Shown: piece after piece, positions 9,178 to 18,903 of the stretch
Layout of the letters: each line of letters begins with the position of its first letter
Position numbering within the stretch: the stretch's first letter is position 1
Assembly: GCF_000340475.1 (NCBI RefSeq)
Contig: NZ_CM001792.1
Coordinates: 562,925-626,924 of the forward strand
Reading direction: 5' to 3'
DNA from: Oceanobacillus kimchii X50
Lineage (GTDB): Bacteria; Bacillota; Bacilli; Bacillales; Amphibacillaceae
Length of the DNA: 64,000 nt
Notes under the pieces: generated by a model
Database searches by the model: none
What the model saw: only the letters and a program-made list of their open reading frames with translations
Told to the model about the DNA's origin: nothing
Made by a program: the position numbers and the translations under genes

Positions 9178-9952
9178 AGAGTATCCCCATTCTTCCTAGT
9201 ATGCCTAATAAAACAAAGAATCCGATTATGATCCAAAGGAGGTTTTTTCGAATAAATGTTGGAATTCTTTTTTTTCTTCGCCAACGATTAGGGTCAAACT
9301 GTACAGCGTCATCATCTGCAGCAAATTTTGTTCTACGTCTTATCCAAGGGGAATAGCTAGCTACATTCCTTAATAATAATGGAGCATAGATGATTCCACT
9401 AAGAAAGCCGAAAAGATGACCAAGAATACTGATATTAGGTCTGATAAAGGTCATTACAAGTCCAATTCCGACAATGACAGCTATCATTTGACTGCTGGAT
9501 TGATCTATTAAATCTTTGCGATACATTACCATAAATACATAAATACCAAATAACCCGAATATCGCTCCAGAAGCTCCTAAATGAGCATAATTCATTGGTT
9601 GTAGAAAAAATATTGCAATGTTAGCAGTAATAGCAGTACCAAGATATGCAAGGATAAATTTAAATTTACCTAACATTTGTTCTAATGCTGGTCCAAATAG
9701 TACAAGTGAAAATGAATTGAATAACATGTGCATTAATCCACCGTGAAGGAAAATTGGTGTAATTATTCGCCACCATTGTCCATCTGCAATTGCTGCATTG
9801 AATCCTATTCCGTAAATTTCGATAAACCTACCAATTTGTAATTGCAGTAAATCGTTAATTGCCCATAATATAATATTGATAATAACTAATACAGAAACAA
9901 CAGGATATAGACTCATAAATTCTTTAATACTTCGTTCATTACGTATAAACAA
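9176..9952 (-). CDS. Rhomboid-family intramembrane serine protease (YdcA-like)
   Basis: Six or so membrane segments with the catalytic serine in GASGAIFG and the catalytic histidine in LGHLFGF, plus the conserved HMLFN loop motif. The start is set at TTG 9952 (reading FIRNERSIKEF) behind GGGGGAT with 7-nt spacing, giving 258 residues; the open frame upstream lacks family features. Its place beside acpS mirrors ydcA of B. subtilis. Substrates are unknown. The C-terminus has a basic cytoplasmic loop and a last hydrophobic helix. Confidence 0.85.
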   Translation of the reverse strand: MFIRNERSIKEFMSLYPVVSVLVIINIILWAINDLLQLQIGRFIEIYGIGFNAAIADGQWWRIITPIFLHGGLMHMLFNSFSLVLFGPALEQMLGKFKFILAYLGTAITANIAIFFLQPMNYAHLGASGAIFGLFGIYVFMVMYRKDLIDQSSSQMIAVIVGIGLVMTFIRPNISILGHLFGFLSGIIYAPLLLRNVASYSPWIRRRTKFAADDDAVQFDPNRWRRKKRIPTFIRKNLLWIIIGFFVLLGILGRMGIL

Positions 9953-10083
9953 TGAGGAATCCCCCGATACATGTATAATAGAAGGTAAGAGTGATGCTAA
10001 TACCTTATAAGAAATACTATCATTATAATACGGAATTATATCAATTATGACCAATATAAGGTCTTTTAAACAATTTTAACCTC

Positions 10084-10129
10084 TTAAGTTAAGGAGAGAG
10101 TACGATTTAAGTTAAGGAGAGAGTACGAT
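10084..10129 (+). repeat. 23-bp tandem duplication of the acpS ribosome-binding region
   Basis: Two perfect abutting copies of a 23-bp unit (10084-10106 and 10107-10129), each containing TTAAGTTAAGGAGAGAG. Only the second copy is followed by G to make the ATG start of acpS. Confidence 0.95.
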
Positions 10130-10487
10130 GATTTGTGGAGTAGGAATTGATATCATTGAACTGAATCGAATTGAAGCACTAATAAAAAGAGATGATCGTT
10201 TTATAGATCGTATCTTAACAGAAAACGAACAAAGGAAGTTTCAACATTTATCAGATCATAGAAAAGTGGAATATGTAGCCGGAAGATTTGCTGCTAAGGA
10301 GGCATTTGCTAAAGCTATAGGAACAGGTATTGGTGAGGTGAGTTTCAAAGATATGGAAGTTATCAATAATGTTCATGGTGCACCATACATGAAGGTGAGA
10401 GGATATAATGATAATGCGATTTATTTATCTATTTCGCATAGTAAAACATATGCAGTTGCAAATGTTATTTTAGAAACACGTGAGTAA
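10128..10487 (+). CDS. acpS: Holo-acyl-carrier-protein synthase
   Basis: Transfers 4'-phosphopantetheine from CoA to apo-ACP. The N-terminal GVGIDIIELNRIE and the AGRFAAKEAFAKA motif carry the metal-binding Asp and Glu, and SISHSK is near the C-terminus. Length 119 is standard. It heads a run with the NAD(P)HX-repair gene and a lipoprotein gene, as in B. subtilis relatives. It is preceded by a duplicated ribosome site. Confidence 0.95.
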   Translation: MICGVGIDIIELNRIEALIKRDDRFIDRILTENEQRKFQHLSDHRKVEYVAGRFAAKEAFAKAIGTGIGEVSFKDMEVINNVHGAPYMKVRGYNDNAIYLSISHSKTYAVANVILETRE

Positions 10488-10547
10488 TGGAAAATGCATA
10501 ATTGTATAGTTTGTCTCATATATTTTAGTGCGGTAGGAGGGAACGAC

Positions 10548-12077
10548 ATGTTTATTGTCACCGCAGAAGAAATGTACGGTATTGATAGGGAAACAATGGG
10601 AAGTATCGGTGTAGACGGAAAGATATTAATGGAAAATGCAGGTAGAGAAGTAAGTAGGGAAATCAAAAAAAGAATAACAAAAAAGGATGTCATTACGGTA
10701 CTTGTCGGTGGAGGGAATAACGGAGGAGATGGGTTTGTAGTAGCTCGGACGTTACATGTGGAAGGCTACAGTGTAAAAGTAGTCCAAGTTGTCGGTGATG
10801 AAAAAATTAAAGGAGATGCAGATTATCATAAAAATTTGTTTCTCCGATGCAACGGATTGATATTTTATCGAGATTTTATATCGGATGAAGTAAAGCACAT
10901 TATAAAAGATTCAACAGTAATTGTTGATGCAATGGTAGGAATAGGAGTAAGGGGAACATTAAAAGATTCCATATTATCTATTGCACAATTCGTAAATGAA
11001 TCAAATAAACAAGTGATTGCTATTGATATTCCATCGGGGCTTCCAGCAGATGAATATCATTCTGAATTTTATGCTGTACAAGCTGATACAACAGTCGTAA
11101 TTGGAGCCTTAAAACAGTCGTTATTTTTACAGGATACAGCTTCCTATTATGGAGAATGGATGATGGTCTCCATTGGTTTTCCATTTGAAGTCATTCATCA
11201 ATATACGGATAAGCAGTGGTGGAACATAACAGATTTTCAATCTTCTTTTCCTAAGCGAAAGGAAAATTCCCATAAAGGAACGCATGGCAGAGGGTTAGTA
11301 ATAGGGGGTAATCATTTAATGCCCGGATCTGTCATGATGACTACGAGGGCAGCAGTACGATCTGGAGCGGGATTGACGACAACGGGCACTTCCAAATCTG
11401 TAATATCTATGATGGCTTCTAGTTGTAATGAATCCATGTATATACCAATTCAAGAACAAGAGGGTTATCTTTCCGGTGCATCAGAAATTGATTATTCTGT
11501 ATATGATGCAGTAGCAATTGGAATGGGAATTGGTAGAAAGAAAGTAACACAAAAACTGATTCAGGAAACAATTACTGCAGCGAAAGGTATATTACTTGTA
11601 GATGCAGATGGGCTTTATCATTTAAAAGATCAATTAAATGAATTGAAGTCACGACAAAAACCTACAATACTCACTCCACATCCTGGAGAAATGGCAACTT
11701 TACTAGATGTAACCATATCAGAAATATTGCAAAAACCATTTAGTTTTAGTAAGGAATTCGCGATGGAGTATGGGGTATATTTAGTATTAAAAGGAAAATT
11801 TACTATTATTACATCACCTACAGGTAGGCAAGTTGTTGAATCTGGAGGGAATCCTGGCCTTGCTAAGGGTGGTAGTGGAGATGTATTATCAGGGATTATC
11901 CTTGCTATGGTAATGCAAGATCAACCGATATTTGAAGCAATCTGTAATGCTTGTTATTTACATTCTGCTTCAGCAGATAATTTAGTGAAAGAAAAGCATT
12001 CCGTCTATGATTTAACTGCAACTGATATTATTGAAGGAATCCCTAATGTCCTGCGTACATTAACTTCTAGTGAGTGA
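10548..12077 (+). CDS. nnr: Bifunctional NAD(P)H-hydrate epimerase / ADP-dependent dehydratase
   Basis: Repairs damaged NADHX and NADPHX. The N-terminal YjeF_N epimerase domain (~1-210) has GGGNNGGDGFVVAR, and the C-terminal ribokinase-like dehydratase domain (~235-505) has TPHPGEMA and GGSGDVLSG. The ATG at 10548 follows GTAGGAGGGAACGAC; an in-frame start further upstream has no family residues. 509 residues is typical of the fused form. Confidence 0.93.
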   Translation: MFIVTAEEMYGIDRETMGSIGVDGKILMENAGREVSREIKKRITKKDVITVLVGGGNNGGDGFVVARTLHVEGYSVKVVQVVGDEKIKGDADYHKNLFLRCNGLIFYRDFISDEVKHIIKDSTVIVDAMVGIGVRGTLKDSILSIAQFVNESNKQVIAIDIPSGLPADEYHSEFYAVQADTTVVIGALKQSLFLQDTASYYGEWMMVSIGFPFEVIHQYTDKQWWNITDFQSSFPKRKENSHKGTHGRGLVIGGNHLMPGSVMMTTRAAVRSGAGLTTTGTSKSVISMMASSCNESMYIPIQEQEGYLSGASEIDYSVYDAVAIGMGIGRKKVTQKLIQETITAAKGILLVDADGLYHLKDQLNELKSRQKPTILTPHPGEMATLLDVTISEILQKPFSFSKEFAMEYGVYLVLKGKFTIITSPTGRQVVESGGNPGLAKGGSGDVLSGIILAMVMQDQPIFEAICNACYLHSASADNLVKEKHSVYDLTATDIIEGIPNVLRTLTSSE

Positions 12078-12118
12078 GAATAGTTCCCTTTGTTAATTGA
12101 GACAAGGGAGATATGCTG

Positions 12119-13162
12119 ATGAAAAAACACAATGCTTTTAAAGTAGCATTTATTTTAGTAGCTGTTGTAGGTTTGCTGGCAGCATGTGGTGAAAAATCAC
12201 AAGAAGATGTTGTGGCAAAACTACAAGAAACAACGGAAGATTTGGATGGTTATAAGGCAACTGCGGAAATGGCTATGAATACTGGTTCTGAGGAACAAAC
12301 ATTTGCCATTGATGTATGGTTCCAAAAAGATAATAAATATCGAGTAAAGTTAGAGAATGGAATGGATCAGCAGGAAAGTCAAATTATATTGAAAAATGAT
12401 GATGGCGTATTTGTGTTAACTCCAGCTTTAGATAAAAGTTTTAAATTCCAGACCGAGTGGCCGGATAATAGTAGCCAACCATATCTCTTCCAATCATTGG
12501 TTACGGATGTTGTTAATGATCCAGAGGCAACTTTTGAATCAACGGATAATCATTATGTTTTTAAAACAAAAACAAATTATCAAAGCAATAATAATCTTCC
12601 ATTTCAGGAGGTTTATTTCGATAAAGATGCATTTACTCCAGCAATGGTTAAGGTTTTAGATAAAGATGGTAATGCATTAGTGAATGTAACATTCTCTAAT
12701 TTTGAGTTAGACCCGACTTTTGCAGAAGACGATTTTTCAATGGAGAAAAATATGGAAGGTGCAGGTAACAATGGAGAAGAATCATCTGCCACAGAAGATG
12801 TGGAAGCGAGCGGAAGTGTTACAGATGATTTAATGGTTGTATACCCACAATTTACTGCAGGAGCAGAGAATACGAGTAAAAGAGAAGTTGAAATGGAAGA
12901 TGGTGCTCGTGTTATTTTAACCTTTGAAGGCGAGAAAAACTTTACTCTAGTGGAAGAAAAGAAATTAACTGAAAATGTAATGTCTCAACCATTGGAGGTA
13001 AATGGAGAAATTATTAACCTTGGAAATACGATTGGTGCATTAGAAGACAATACACTTCAATGGACATTCGGAGGTGTAGATTATACACTCGCTAGTGACG
13101 AGCTTACGAAGGAAGAAATGATACAAGTAGCGCAATCTGTACAAGGACAGGTCGTAAAATAA
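12119..13162 (+). CDS. YdcC-like membrane lipoprotein
   Basis: A lipoprotein signal MKKHNAFKVAFILVAVVG is followed by the lipobox LLAAC, so the protein is tethered outside the membrane. The body (~30-200) resembles LolA-like lipoprotein-sorting beta folds; an acidic linker around residue 215-235 leads to a second domain. The ATG at 12119 has AAGGGAG at 8 nt, so it is preferred over the ATG 6 bp upstream. In B. subtilis ydcC occupies this slot between acpS and alr. Confidence 0.8.
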   Translation: MKKHNAFKVAFILVAVVGLLAACGEKSQEDVVAKLQETTEDLDGYKATAEMAMNTGSEEQTFAIDVWFQKDNKYRVKLENGMDQQESQIILKNDDGVFVLTPALDKSFKFQTEWPDNSSQPYLFQSLVTDVVNDPEATFESTDNHYVFKTKTNYQSNNNLPFQEVYFDKDAFTPAMVKVLDKDGNALVNVTFSNFELDPTFAEDDFSMEKNMEGAGNNGEESSATEDVEASGSVTDDLMVVYPQFTAGAENTSKREVEMEDGARVILTFEGEKNFTLVEEKKLTENVMSQPLEVNGEIINLGNTIGALEDNTLQWTFGGVDYTLASDELTKEEMIQVAQSVQGQVVK

Positions 13163-13520
13163 ACCAGATGATAGCAGGCTCACAACAATTGGGCCTGTTC
13201 TTTGTCTTTATGAGGCAATAAGTAATCATTAAAATGGACGCAAAAGCTCACCAGTTTGTATAGGTTCTTCTACGTGGGATGCAATTCTTTTTAGCATGAT
13301 TTAATTATTTGTGCATATATTTTACAGGAGTTCCAAATGATAAGAGAAACTTAAAGAAGTATAACTAACATTATATACCACCATTTCTACAGGAATAAAC
13401 GACAAATTCATATATTTTTTTAATAAAATCGCCAGAACCCCTTTGCAAATCGACCGATGAGATGCTATGATAAAAAAGAATTTAATATCGTTCGTTAACA
13501 GTTGTTGGAGGTGCATGGTT
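13163..13520. other. 358-bp region where alr would be expected
   Basis: No gene seen. A weak hairpin (about 13172-13200, agcaggc against gcctgtt, followed by TTCTTTG) may end the lipoprotein transcript. Alanine racemase, which lies between ydcC and ndoAI in B. subtilis, is not here even as fragments I can recognise. Confidence 0.6.
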
Positions 13521-13805
13521 TTGTCAGAAAGTCTACAAGAAATCATGGTGAAGATGCCAAAGAACCTACTAAGTGAGGTGGATGGGTTAATGAAATATGA
13601 AAATAGCGATCTTAGCGATTTTATTTGTGAAGCAACGCAAATTTATTTAAACCATAAAAAAGAAGAGCATATTCAGCGCTTCCACGAAACGATGCAGCGT
13701 GGTTATGAAGAAATGGGACGTATTAATTTGACGATTGCTTCCGAGGCCTTTCAAGCTGAAGAGGAGGCTGAAAACACCCTAGAGCGCTCTGTGATCGGGG
13801 TGTAA
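13521..13805 (+). CDS. ndoAI: Antitoxin NdoAI (MazE-like, RHH type)
   Basis: A 94-residue antitoxin starting at TTG 13521 (read as [17 protein letters not shown]), 7 nt after GGAGGTG; the upstream ATG at 13515 is too close to that site. It has an N-terminal ribbon-helix-helix and the conserved stretch [11 protein letters not shown] with [11 protein letters not shown] that binds the toxin. It lies 4 bp before ndoA. It neutralises the NdoA RNase. Confidence 0.9.
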   Translation: MSESLQEIMVKMPKNLLSEVDGLMKYENSDLSDFICEATQIYLNHKKEEHIQRFHETMQRGYEEMGRINLTIASEAFQAEEEAENTLERSVIGV

Positions 13806-13809
13806 CAAT

Positions 13810-14169
13810 TTGATCGTTCAAAGAGGCGAGGTATATTTCGCTGACTTATCCCCCGTTGTTGGATCGGAGCAAGGTGGGGTGAGGCCTGTCCTAATTCTCC
13901 AAAACGACATCGGTAACCGTTTCAGCCCTACTGTTATTGTCGCTGCGATAACAGCGCAAATTCAAAAGGCAAAATTACCAACCCATGTGGAGATTGATGC
14001 AAAGCGATATGGATTTGATCGGAATTCCGTAATTCTTTTGGAACAAATCAGGACGTTGGATAAACAGCGTTTAACGGATAAAATTACGAAATTAGATAAG
14101 GAAATGATGATTAAAATTAATCAGGCACTGGAAATAAGCCTCGGCTTAAAAGATGTATATGGTGGTTAA
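13810..14169 (+). CDS. ndoA: Endoribonuclease toxin NdoA (MazF family)
   Basis: A MazF-type mRNA interferase of 119 residues with the family opening [21 protein letters not shown], followed by RPVLILQND and later [11 protein letters not shown]. It starts at TTG with GGGGTG upstream inside the antitoxin end. The pair followed by rsbR is the same arrangement as in B. subtilis and S. aureus, where transcription can extend into the sigma-B operon. Confidence 0.95.
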   Translation: MIVQRGEVYFADLSPVVGSEQGGVRPVLILQNDIGNRFSPTVIVAAITAQIQKAKLPTHVEIDAKRYGFDRNSVILLEQIRTLDKQRLTDKITKLDKEMMIKINQALEISLGLKDVYGG

Positions 14170-14206
14170 ACTCCTACTCTTTCTTTGAGTAAGGAGTTTT
14201 TTGTGT
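14168..14206 (+). terminator. Terminator after ndoA
   Basis: AACTCCTACTC / GAGTAAGGAGTT stem with one bulge, then a T6 run. It separates the toxin-antitoxin pair from rsbR, at least partly. Confidence 0.75.
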
Positions 14207-14526
14207 TTATCTTAACCGAAGAAGCTAAGTGGGGGACCAACTGTCCGTTAAATGTTTAATCCTGTAAAGCTTTAGACCATGTCATGCGGTACTAACATGC
14301 GGTAGAAAAAGAGCGAAAAGCCACTGAATCAAGTTTCACTTAATAAAGGTAGACAATCAATAAACGAAGTTACAGATGTTTTTAGAAACTGTATCTGTGG
14401 TATAATTAGAAGGGAAAACAGTTCAAATACATACATATATGTATATATTAATTGCACAATTTGATATTACGTGTAACAATATGTCTAAATTTTAATTTAA
14501 ATTATTTTGGTGGAGGTAGAGGAAGC
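14170..14526. other. 357-bp rsbR upstream region
   Basis: No gene. After the ndoA terminator the sequence holds short broken frames, then an extended -10 promoter near 14396-14406 and a short palindrome TACATATATGTA near 14433. Confidence 0.5.
14396..14406 (+). promoter_or_regulatory. Extended -10 promoter upstream of rsbR
   Basis: TGTGG-TATAAT with a TGn extension at 14398-14406. The -35 region 17 bp upstream is poor, as usual for extended -10 promoters. It would be the sigma-A entry for rsbR-S-T-U. Confidence 0.45.
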
Positions 14527-15396
14527 ATGAAACGAGGATTTAGAGAGCTCCTTATAGAAAATAGCGATTCAATTGTTGAAAATTGGTTGGAGGAAATTAG
14601 TTCATTAAAAACAGGGAATTATACAGCGACTATTTCGGACGAGTTGTATGAAAGTACAAATCGTGAATTTGTCAATGTAATATTCACTAGTATTCGTAAC
14701 CAAGGTTCATCTAATGAAGTGGAGGACTTTTCTGAAAAAATCATTAACTTAGGATGGCCGTTGAGTTATTTGACGGATGGACTACAAATTTTTCGAAGAG
14801 TATCAACTGAATATTTGCTTAGTCAATCCGAACAAATTGATTCGAACCAATTCTCAATGATTTTGTCTAATGTTGATGAGTGGGTGGAGCCTCTAATTCG
14901 CCAATTAGTGAATGAATATTCTGGTAGCTGGGAGAACATCCTATCGTTGCAACGTGTTGCTTTACAAGAATTATCAGCTCCACTGATTCCTGTTATGGAA
15001 GGTATTACGGTAATGCCTTTAATCGGTACAATTGATACAGAAAGAGCAAAGTTAATTATGGAGAACCTTTTGGAAGGTACCATAAAACATAATTCAGAAG
15101 TAGTATTAATAGATATAACAGGTGTTCCAGTAGTTGATACGATGGTTGCACATCATATTATTCAAGCTGCGGAAGCTGTTCGATTAATTGGTTCTACATG
15201 CATTTTAGTAGGTATACGTCCTGAAATTGCTCAAACTATTGTCAATTTAGGTATTGATCTAAGTAATTTCCCTACGCAGAGTTCATTGAAAAAAGGTTTT
15301 ACTAAGGCATTAGAACTTACAGGACGTGAAGTAATAGATTTAAAAACTCGTGAGGCTGACGTTGAAGGAATCATAAATTCCTTGAAAGGAGAATAA
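14527..15396 (+). CDS. rsbR: Stressosome co-antagonist RsbR
   Basis: A 289-residue stressosome core protein. The N-terminal globin-like sensory region (~1-150) is followed by a STAS domain (~165-280) with [15 protein letters not shown], whose threonines are RsbT phosphorylation candidates. The ATG at 14527 follows GGAGGTAGAGGAAGC. With RsbS it forms the large complex that holds RsbT until stress. The sensed signal is unknown. Confidence 0.93.
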   Translation: MKRGFRELLIENSDSIVENWLEEISSLKTGNYTATISDELYESTNREFVNVIFTSIRNQGSSNEVEDFSEKIINLGWPLSYLTDGLQIFRRVSTEYLLSQSEQIDSNQFSMILSNVDEWVEPLIRQLVNEYSGSWENILSLQRVALQELSAPLIPVMEGITVMPLIGTIDTERAKLIMENLLEGTIKHNSEVVLIDITGVPVVDTMVAHHIIQAAEAVRLIGSTCILVGIRPEIAQTIVNLGIDLSNFPTQSSLKKGFTKALELTGREVIDLKTREADVEGIINSLKGE

Positions 15397-15398
15397 GT

Positions 15399-15755
15399 AT
15401 GCGAATTCCAATTTTAAAACTTCATAACTATTTACTTATCTCTATTCAAACAGAAATAGATGACCAAACAGCAATTCAATTTCAAGAAGACTTATTAGAT
15501 AAAATTCATAAAACAGGAGCTTCAGGAGTAGTAATTGACCTAACTTCTGTTGATATAATTGATTCGTTTATAGCAAAAGTACTTGGAGACGTTGTATCAA
15601 TGTCAGATTTAATGGGGGCGAAAGTTGTACTTACTGGGATTCAACCTGCTGTTGCAATGACTTTAATTGATTTAGGTATCCATATGCAAAATGTCCCGAC
15701 AGCATTAGATCTAGAACAAGGTTTAGTTAAGCTTCAACAGGAACTGGAGGTATAA
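15399..15755 (+). CDS. rsbS: Stressosome scaffold RsbS
   Basis: A single STAS domain protein of 118 residues. The phosphorylated serine lies in [17 protein letters not shown]. It begins 2 bp after rsbR and its stop shares a base with the rsbT start. Confidence 0.95.
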   Translation: MRIPILKLHNYLLISIQTEIDDQTAIQFQEDLLDKIHKTGASGVVIDLTSVDIIDSFIAKVLGDVVSMSDLMGAKVVLTGIQPAVAMTLIDLGIHMQNVPTALDLEQGLVKLQQELEV

Positions 15756-16159
15756 TGATGGATCCACAATCCTGCGTGAATATTAAAAAAGAGTGGGATA
15801 TTGTTGGAGCAAGACAACTTGGTCGTGAAATGGCAAAGCAAGTAGGTTTCGGAACGGTTGACCAGGCGAGAGTTGCAACAGCAATATCTGAATTAGCTCG
15901 TAACATATACTTATACGCTGAACACGGTAAGATTTGTTTTGAAGTAATTAAAGGCGAAAAGAAACAAGGTTTATGCATGATTGCTTTAGATAATGGACCT
16001 GGAATAAGCGATATTAGTCGTGCTATGCAAGACGGCTATACTACTTCCGGAGGACTTGGAGCAGGACTTCCAGGAGTTAAAAGACTAATGGATGACTTTG
16101 ATATTGAATCCGAAACAGGAAAAGGTACAAGAATAAAAGCTGTGAAGTGGGTTAGATAA
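15755..16159 (+). CDS. rsbT: Serine/threonine kinase RsbT (switch kinase)
   Basis: A 134-residue GHKL kinase. The N-box is in ATAISELARNIYLYA and the glycine-rich lid in DNGPGISD and GGLGAGLPGVKRLMD. It phosphorylates RsbS and RsbR, then activates RsbU. Translationally coupled to rsbS. Confidence 0.95.
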   Translation: MMDPQSCVNIKKEWDIVGARQLGREMAKQVGFGTVDQARVATAISELARNIYLYAEHGKICFEVIKGEKKQGLCMIALDNGPGISDISRAMQDGYTTSGGLGAGLPGVKRLMDDFDIESETGKGTRIKAVKWVR

Positions 16160-16229
16160 AAAATATCCCATATGACGGTTCGAAACTAGTATAATTTTCC
16201 TCTACTTATAAATTACGGGGGATAATCAA

Positions 16230-17243
16230 ATGGAAAAGACAATAAAAAATAATACAAAAAGATACCAAGATTTATTGGAAAAATATATTCATTCTCAAGA
16301 TGAAGAAGCATTGTATGGCATTGAGAAAGTAAGTAAAGATTTTATAAAAAAGAATATATTACCTGAAGAAATCATTAATCTTCATATACAAGCAATGGAA
16401 AGCTTAAATCCACATTTACCGGATGATTACAAGCACTCCATGAACTTTTTATTGGAAGCTATGATTTTTTACGGATTGGCTTTACAAGAAGTAACTAATC
16501 TCAGGCAAGAGAAAGATGTATTAGCATCGGAAATATCCATTGCAGCTAATATGCAAAAGACACTGCTAGGAACAAAAAAGCCAGAAATCGCTGGTGTTGA
16601 TCTTGGAATTATTAGTGTTCCTGCACATCAGATGAATGGTGACTACTATCATTTTGCTAAAGGTAGTGGAGATACCTTTGGAATTGCTATTGCCGATGTT
16701 ATTGGTAAAGGTATTCCAGCAGCGCTTTGTATGTCGATGATTAAGTATGCTGTTGATAGTTATCCTGAGGAATCCATGCGTCCGAAAACAATTTTAAAAA
16801 ACCTTAACCGAGTTGTAGAAAGAAATATTGACCCAAGTATGTTTATTACGATGTGTTATGCACATTATCATCCATCGGAAAATTTACTACGTTTTTCTTC
16901 AGCTGGTCACGAACCCGGTTATTTTTATCATGCAGAAACAGATACCTTTGAAGAAATAAAGATGAAAGGGTTAGTGTTAGGTGTTATGCCTGACGCAACT
17001 TATCAAGAAATCGACTTAACGATGAAAGAAAATGACATGGTAATTTTACTAACAGATGGTGTGACCGAGTGTCGTGATGGAGACCGTTTTATTGAAACAG
17101 AAGAAGTACTACAAGTGATTCGTGAATACGCGCATTTATCTGCACAAAAGATGGTTGAGAGTGTTTACAAACATTTTGAGCGGTTGCAAGGATTTCAACT
17201 TCGAGATGATTTTACATTATTTGCCATTAGAAAAAATGTTTGA
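16230..17243 (+). CDS. rsbU: PP2C phosphatase RsbU
   Basis: The environmental-stress phosphatase of RsbV-P. The N-terminal helical region (~1-85) is the RsbT-binding part; the C-terminal PPM domain (~110-335) has GDYYHF, IADVIGKGIPAALCMS, SAGHEPG, LLTDGVTE and RDDFTL. 337 residues matches the family. Its stop codon overlaps the -35 of the internal sigma-B promoter. Confidence 0.95.
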   Translation: MEKTIKNNTKRYQDLLEKYIHSQDEEALYGIEKVSKDFIKKNILPEEIINLHIQAMESLNPHLPDDYKHSMNFLLEAMIFYGLALQEVTNLRQEKDVLASEISIAANMQKTLLGTKKPEIAGVDLGIISVPAHQMNGDYYHFAKGSGDTFGIAIADVIGKGIPAALCMSMIKYAVDSYPEESMRPKTILKNLNRVVERNIDPSMFITMCYAHYHPSENLLRFSSAGHEPGYFYHAETDTFEEIKMKGLVLGVMPDATYQEIDLTMKENDMVILLTDGVTECRDGDRFIETEEVLQVIREYAHLSAQKMVESVYKHFERLQGFQLRDDFTLFAIRKNV

Positions 17244-17263
17244 TTTTTTATTTGATAGGGTAC
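17238..17263 (+). promoter_or_regulatory. Sigma-B-type promoter before rsbV
   Basis: GTTTGA at 17238-17243, a 14-bp spacer and GGGTAC at 17258-17263 match the sigma-B consensus GTTTAA-N12-15-GGGTAT at 10 of 12 positions. It lies 69 bp before rsbV, exactly where the autoregulatory promoter of the B. subtilis operon is. Confidence 0.85.
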
Positions 17264-17331
17264 ATAAGTAAAAGTTCTAATAAGAAATACTATGTCTTAT
17301 ACCATTATGTTAATGAACGAGGAGGTACGTA

Positions 17332-17664
17332 ATGAATTTATCGGTAAATACGGAGGAAAAAGATGGTCGAATTGTATTAAAGGTTGCAGGTGAAATTGAT
17401 GCTTATACTGCTCCAAAATTAAAGGAAACATTGTTACCATTGATCAAAGAGTCCTCTAATCATGTGCAAGTTGATTTAGAAGAGGTAAATTATATGGATA
17501 GTACGGGTTTAGGAGTGTTTGTAAGTGCACTTAAAGCTTCAAAAGAAAAAGAAAGCAATTTTGAGTTGATTAACGTACAGGATAGAGTTTACCGCATATT
17601 TGAAATTACTGGTTTAGATGAAATCATTCAGTTAAAAGCAGCGATTCGAGGTGTCAATGAATAA
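17332..17664 (+). CDS. rsbV: Anti-anti-sigma factor RsbV
   Basis: A 110-residue STAS protein with the phosphorylatable serine in YMDSTGLGVFVSALK. When dephosphorylated by RsbU it binds RsbW and frees sigma-B. Strong GAGGAGGT ribosome site; its last base overlaps the rsbW start. Confidence 0.95.
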   Translation: MNLSVNTEEKDGRIVLKVAGEIDAYTAPKLKETLLPLIKESSNHVQVDLEEVNYMDSTGLGVFVSALKASKEKESNFELINVQDRVYRIFEITGLDEIIQLKAAIRGVNE

Positions 17665-18140
17665 TGAGTAACTATGATTATATTGAAATGAAAGTTCCAG
17701 CAAAGCCTGAGTATGTAGGTGTTGTCCGTCTTACATTATCGGGAGTTGCCAATCGTATGGGTTTTTCATACGAATCTATTGAGGATCTAAAAGTTGCGGT
17801 ATCTGAAGCAATTACAAATGCGGTAAACCATGCTTATAATGATAATGAATCAGGAGAAATTACAATTGGTTTCGGAATATATGAGGATCATATCGAAATA
17901 ATGATTGCCGATCGTGGAGAAAGCTTTGACCTAGAAAAAATTAAAAAGGAAACAGGTCCATACCACCCTGAAGAACCAGTAGAAAAATTGAGAGAAGGTG
18001 GGTTTGGTTTATTCCTGATTGAAGCACTAATGGACGATGTGAAAATCAACAATCAATATGGCGTAATGATTATGATGACTAAATATATAACAGAAGAAGA
18101 GGTGGACGTGGATGACGACCAAATCTCAACCACACAATAA
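17664..18140 (+). CDS. rsbW: Anti-sigma-B factor and RsbV kinase RsbW
   Basis: A 158-residue GHKL kinase with VSEAITNAVNHAY (N-box), IADRGESFD and GGFGLFLIEALMD. It holds sigma-B inactive and phosphorylates RsbV. Overlaps rsbV by one base and sigB by 29 bp. Confidence 0.95.
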   Translation: MSNYDYIEMKVPAKPEYVGVVRLTLSGVANRMGFSYESIEDLKVAVSEAITNAVNHAYNDNESGEITIGFGIYEDHIEIMIADRGESFDLEKIKKETGPYHPEEPVEKLREGGFGLFLIEALMDDVKINNQYGVMIMMTKYITEEEVDVDDDQISTTQ

Positions 18141-18903
18141 AGGGGGAGATGAGGTTTACCAATGGATTGAATATCTACAGAAAGATCCAACTAACGAAGA
18201 AATACAAGAAAAAATTGTCCTGAAGTATCAAGACTTAGTGGGATCCATCGCGAGAAAGTATTCCAAAAATAGTGCGATTCATGAGGATTTAGTACAAGTA
18301 GGAATGATTGGATTACTAGCAGCGGTAAGGAGATATGATCCAACATATGGTAAGTCATTTGAATCCTTTGCTATACCAACAATTATAGGTGAAATTAAAC
18401 GATTTATACGTGATAAAACATGGAGTGTACATGTACCACGACGTATTAAAGAATTAGGACCAAAAATAAGAAAAGCAGTAGACGAATTAACTACGGATAA
18501 TCAGAAATCTCCTACTGTAACCGAAATAGCAGATTATATTGGTACATCAGAAGAAGAAATTTTAGAAACGATGGAAATGGGTCAGAGCTATAAAGCATTA
18601 TCAGTTGATCGGAAAATCGAAGCTGATTCTGATGGAAGTACAGTGGCTATTCTAGATCTTGTAGGAAATAGTGAAGATGGTTATGATAATGTAGAACAAC
18701 GCATGATGCTAGAAAAAATACTTCCGATTTTATCTGAAAGAGAACAACAAATATTAGAATGTACGTATTTTAAGAATATGAGTCAAAAAGAAACAGGAGA
18801 ACTCCTTGGTATATCTCAAATGCACGTTTCTAGACTACAACGTCGTTCTTTAAGAAAGCTTAGAGAAGCGATTCAGTCGGAGAGTACGGAGGTTTTAGAT
18901 TGA
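18112..18903 (+). CDS. sigB: General stress sigma factor SigB
   Basis: A 263-residue group 3 sigma factor. Region 2 has HEDLVQVGMIGLLAAVRRYDP and the -10 reading FAIPTIIGEIKRFIRDK; region 3 has VPRRIKELGPKIRKA; region 4 ends with the helix-turn-helix SQKETGELLGISQMHVSRLQRR. It drives the stress regulon and its own operon from the promoter at 17238. Confidence 0.95.
   Translation: MTTKSQPHNKGGDEVYQWIEYLQKDPTNEEIQEKIVLKYQDLVGSIARKYSKNSAIHEDLVQVGMIGLLAAVRRYDPTYGKSFESFAIPTIIGEIKRFIRDKTWSVHVPRRIKELGPKIRKAVDELTTDNQKSPTVTEIADYIGTSEEEILETMEMGQSYKALSVDRKIEADSDGSTVAILDLVGNSEDGYDNVEQRMMLEKILPILSEREQQILECTYFKNMSQKETGELLGISQMHVSRLQRRSLRKLREAIQSESTEVLD

Noticed and set aside
13322..13546. 74-codon minus-strand frame before ndoAI
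   Set aside because: Overlaps the antitoxin start and has no family features; not a remnant of alr.
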